NCBI GenBank assembly: GCA_029061025.1 | Contig: JAIDSW010000261.1 | Location: 1 to 32,494 of the forward strand | Source of the DNA: Duncaniella sp. | GTDB taxonomy: Bacteria > Bacteroidota > Bacteroidia > Bacteroidales > Muribaculaceae | Length of the DNA: 32,494 bases | Reading direction: 5' to 3' | Notes under the pieces: model-generated | Database searches by the model: none | What the model saw: the letters and a program-made list of their open reading frames with translations, nothing else | What the model was told of the DNA's origin: nothing | In this document: positions 31,873 to 32,494 of the stretch, in pieces | Layout: every line of letters starts with the position of its first letter | Position numbering within the stretch: the stretch's first letter is position 1 | Made by a program: the position numbers and the translations under genes

Positions 31873-31996
31873 AGAGCTGCTCGGACACTTCTGACATGTC
31901 AGACTTGTCTGACAGCTCTGAAAATATATCGGCCGGGGGAGGTTGTGATTTTTTCGCGGAGGGCGGGGAGAATACCGCGAATATTTATTAAATTTG
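31873..31996 (+). promoter_or_regulatory. nadB upstream region: nested palindromes and a -7 box
   Basis: AGAGCTG (31873-31879) and CAGCTCT (31913-31919) enclose TGTCAGA-CTTG-TCTGACA (31897-31914) and the palindrome CTGACATGTCAG (31891-31902). No T run follows on the plus strand, so a binding site or RNA element is as likely as a terminator. TAAATTTG at 31989-31996 matches the -7 consensus, 34 nt before the nadB ATG; no clear -33. Confidence 0.5.
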
Positions 31997-32030
31997 CGGT
32001 CGGTAAAAATTTCAGCCGATTTCTTACATA

Positions 32031-32494
32031 ATGACCCGTCAATATGATTATCTGGTGATAGGTTCCGGCATCGCCGGAATGAGTTTCGCCCTTAAAGTGG
32101 CCCGTCACGGCCGCGTAGCCCTTATATGCAAAACCACTCTCGATGAAGCCAATACCGCGCTGGCTCAGGGCGGCGTGGCTTCGGTGACAAATCTTGAGGT
32201 TGACGATTTCGACAAGCATATCCACGACACTATGGTGGCCGGCGACTGGCTGTCGGACCCCGCAGCCGTGGAGCTTGTGGTGAAAAACGCTCCCGCGCAG
32301 ATACGCGAGCTCATCAACTGGGGTGTGGATTTCGACCGCAACGACAAGGGCGATTTCGACCTTCACCGCGAGGGCGGTCACTCTGAATTCCGCAGACTCC
32401 ATCAGGCCGCCAACACCGGCGACGAGATACAGCAGTCGCTCATTGAGGCGGTGCGCAAGGGTGACAACATCGACATATGCGAGCATCACTTCGC
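32031..32494 (+). CDS. nadB: L-aspartate oxidase, 5' part (3' end outside the window)
   Basis: Oxidises L-aspartate to iminoaspartate, the first step of NAD synthesis, using FAD. The frame is open from the ATG at 32031 to the window end (154 residues). It starts MTRQYDYLVIGSGIAGMSFA, with the FAD-binding GxGxxG-type loop (GSGIAG), followed by EANTALAQGGVASVTN near 45-60, a NadB/SdhA-family flavin segment, and DLHREGGHSEFRRLHQ, the NadB substrate-loop pattern. The first strand begins directly after the start codon, supporting this start. A -7 box lies 34 nt upstream. Confidence 0.93.
   Translation, partial: MTRQYDYLVIGSGIAGMSFALKVARHGRVALICKTTLDEANTALAQGGVASVTNLEVDDFDKHIHDTMVAGDWLSDPAAVELVVKNAPAQIRELINWGVDFDRNDKGDFDLHREGGHSEFRRLHQAANTGDEIQQSLIEAVRKGDNIDICEHHF

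Overview
The window looks like a chromosomal segment of a gut Bacteroidales, most likely Muribaculaceae-like. This rests on four things seen here: GC-rich third codon positions, repeated promoter boxes of the Bacteroidetes form TAnnTTTG, large secreted proteins ending in the Bacteroidales-style 'EYYNLQG…/EYYDLNG…' tail, and a glycogen cluster (debranching enzyme, GT4 synthase, GH57) of the Bacteroides type. The family assignment is inference; I could not run a search. No rRNA, tRNA, CRISPR array or complete insertion sequence was found.

Layout. 1-2.5 kb: 3' part of metG followed by ansA, ending in two look-alike terminator hairpins. 2.5-3.06 kb: gene-free stretch with palindromic repeat families. 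3.1-9.0 kb: two divergent genes for large secreted multidomain proteins. 9.0-9.36 kb: another repeat-bearing gap. 9.4-12.2 kb: a TonB-receptor-like outer-membrane barrel protein (minus strand), diverging from a three-gene unit (unknown 126-aa protein, exported cyclophilin, M16 peptidase). 14.9-15.8 kb: an AT-rich KilA-N gene with a 40-nt perfect palindrome behind it. 16.0-18.6 kb (minus): a PurF-like protein whose glutaminase site is degenerate, and a GT4 glycosyltransferase. 18.9-23.7 kb: glycogen operon. 23.8-25.4 kb: an SDR oxidoreductase and a lipoprotein. 25.4-25.56 kb: telomere-like inverted minisatellite. 25.6-28.0 kb: tsaC overlapping a ClC-CBS channel gene. 28.0-28.74 kb: a gap holding a possible 48-codon small gene and a strong candidate for an unannotated structured RNA with its own promoter and terminator. 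28.7-30.75 kb: MscS-family channel overlapping a small outer-membrane-like protein. 30.8-31.9 kb: an AT-rich toxin-antitoxin module whose toxin carries an in-frame stop, plus a small charged protein. 32.0 kb to the end: start of nadB.

How the genes work together. The clearest functional unit is the glycogen operon at 18.9-23.7 kb. Its two hydrolases have Asn where I expect catalytic Asp, so their activity is open to question. The most interesting items are the RNA candidate at 28.44-28.68 kb, the glutaminase-dead PurF paralogue, the decayed toxin with an operator-like palindrome over its promoter, and the dispersed palindromic repeats.
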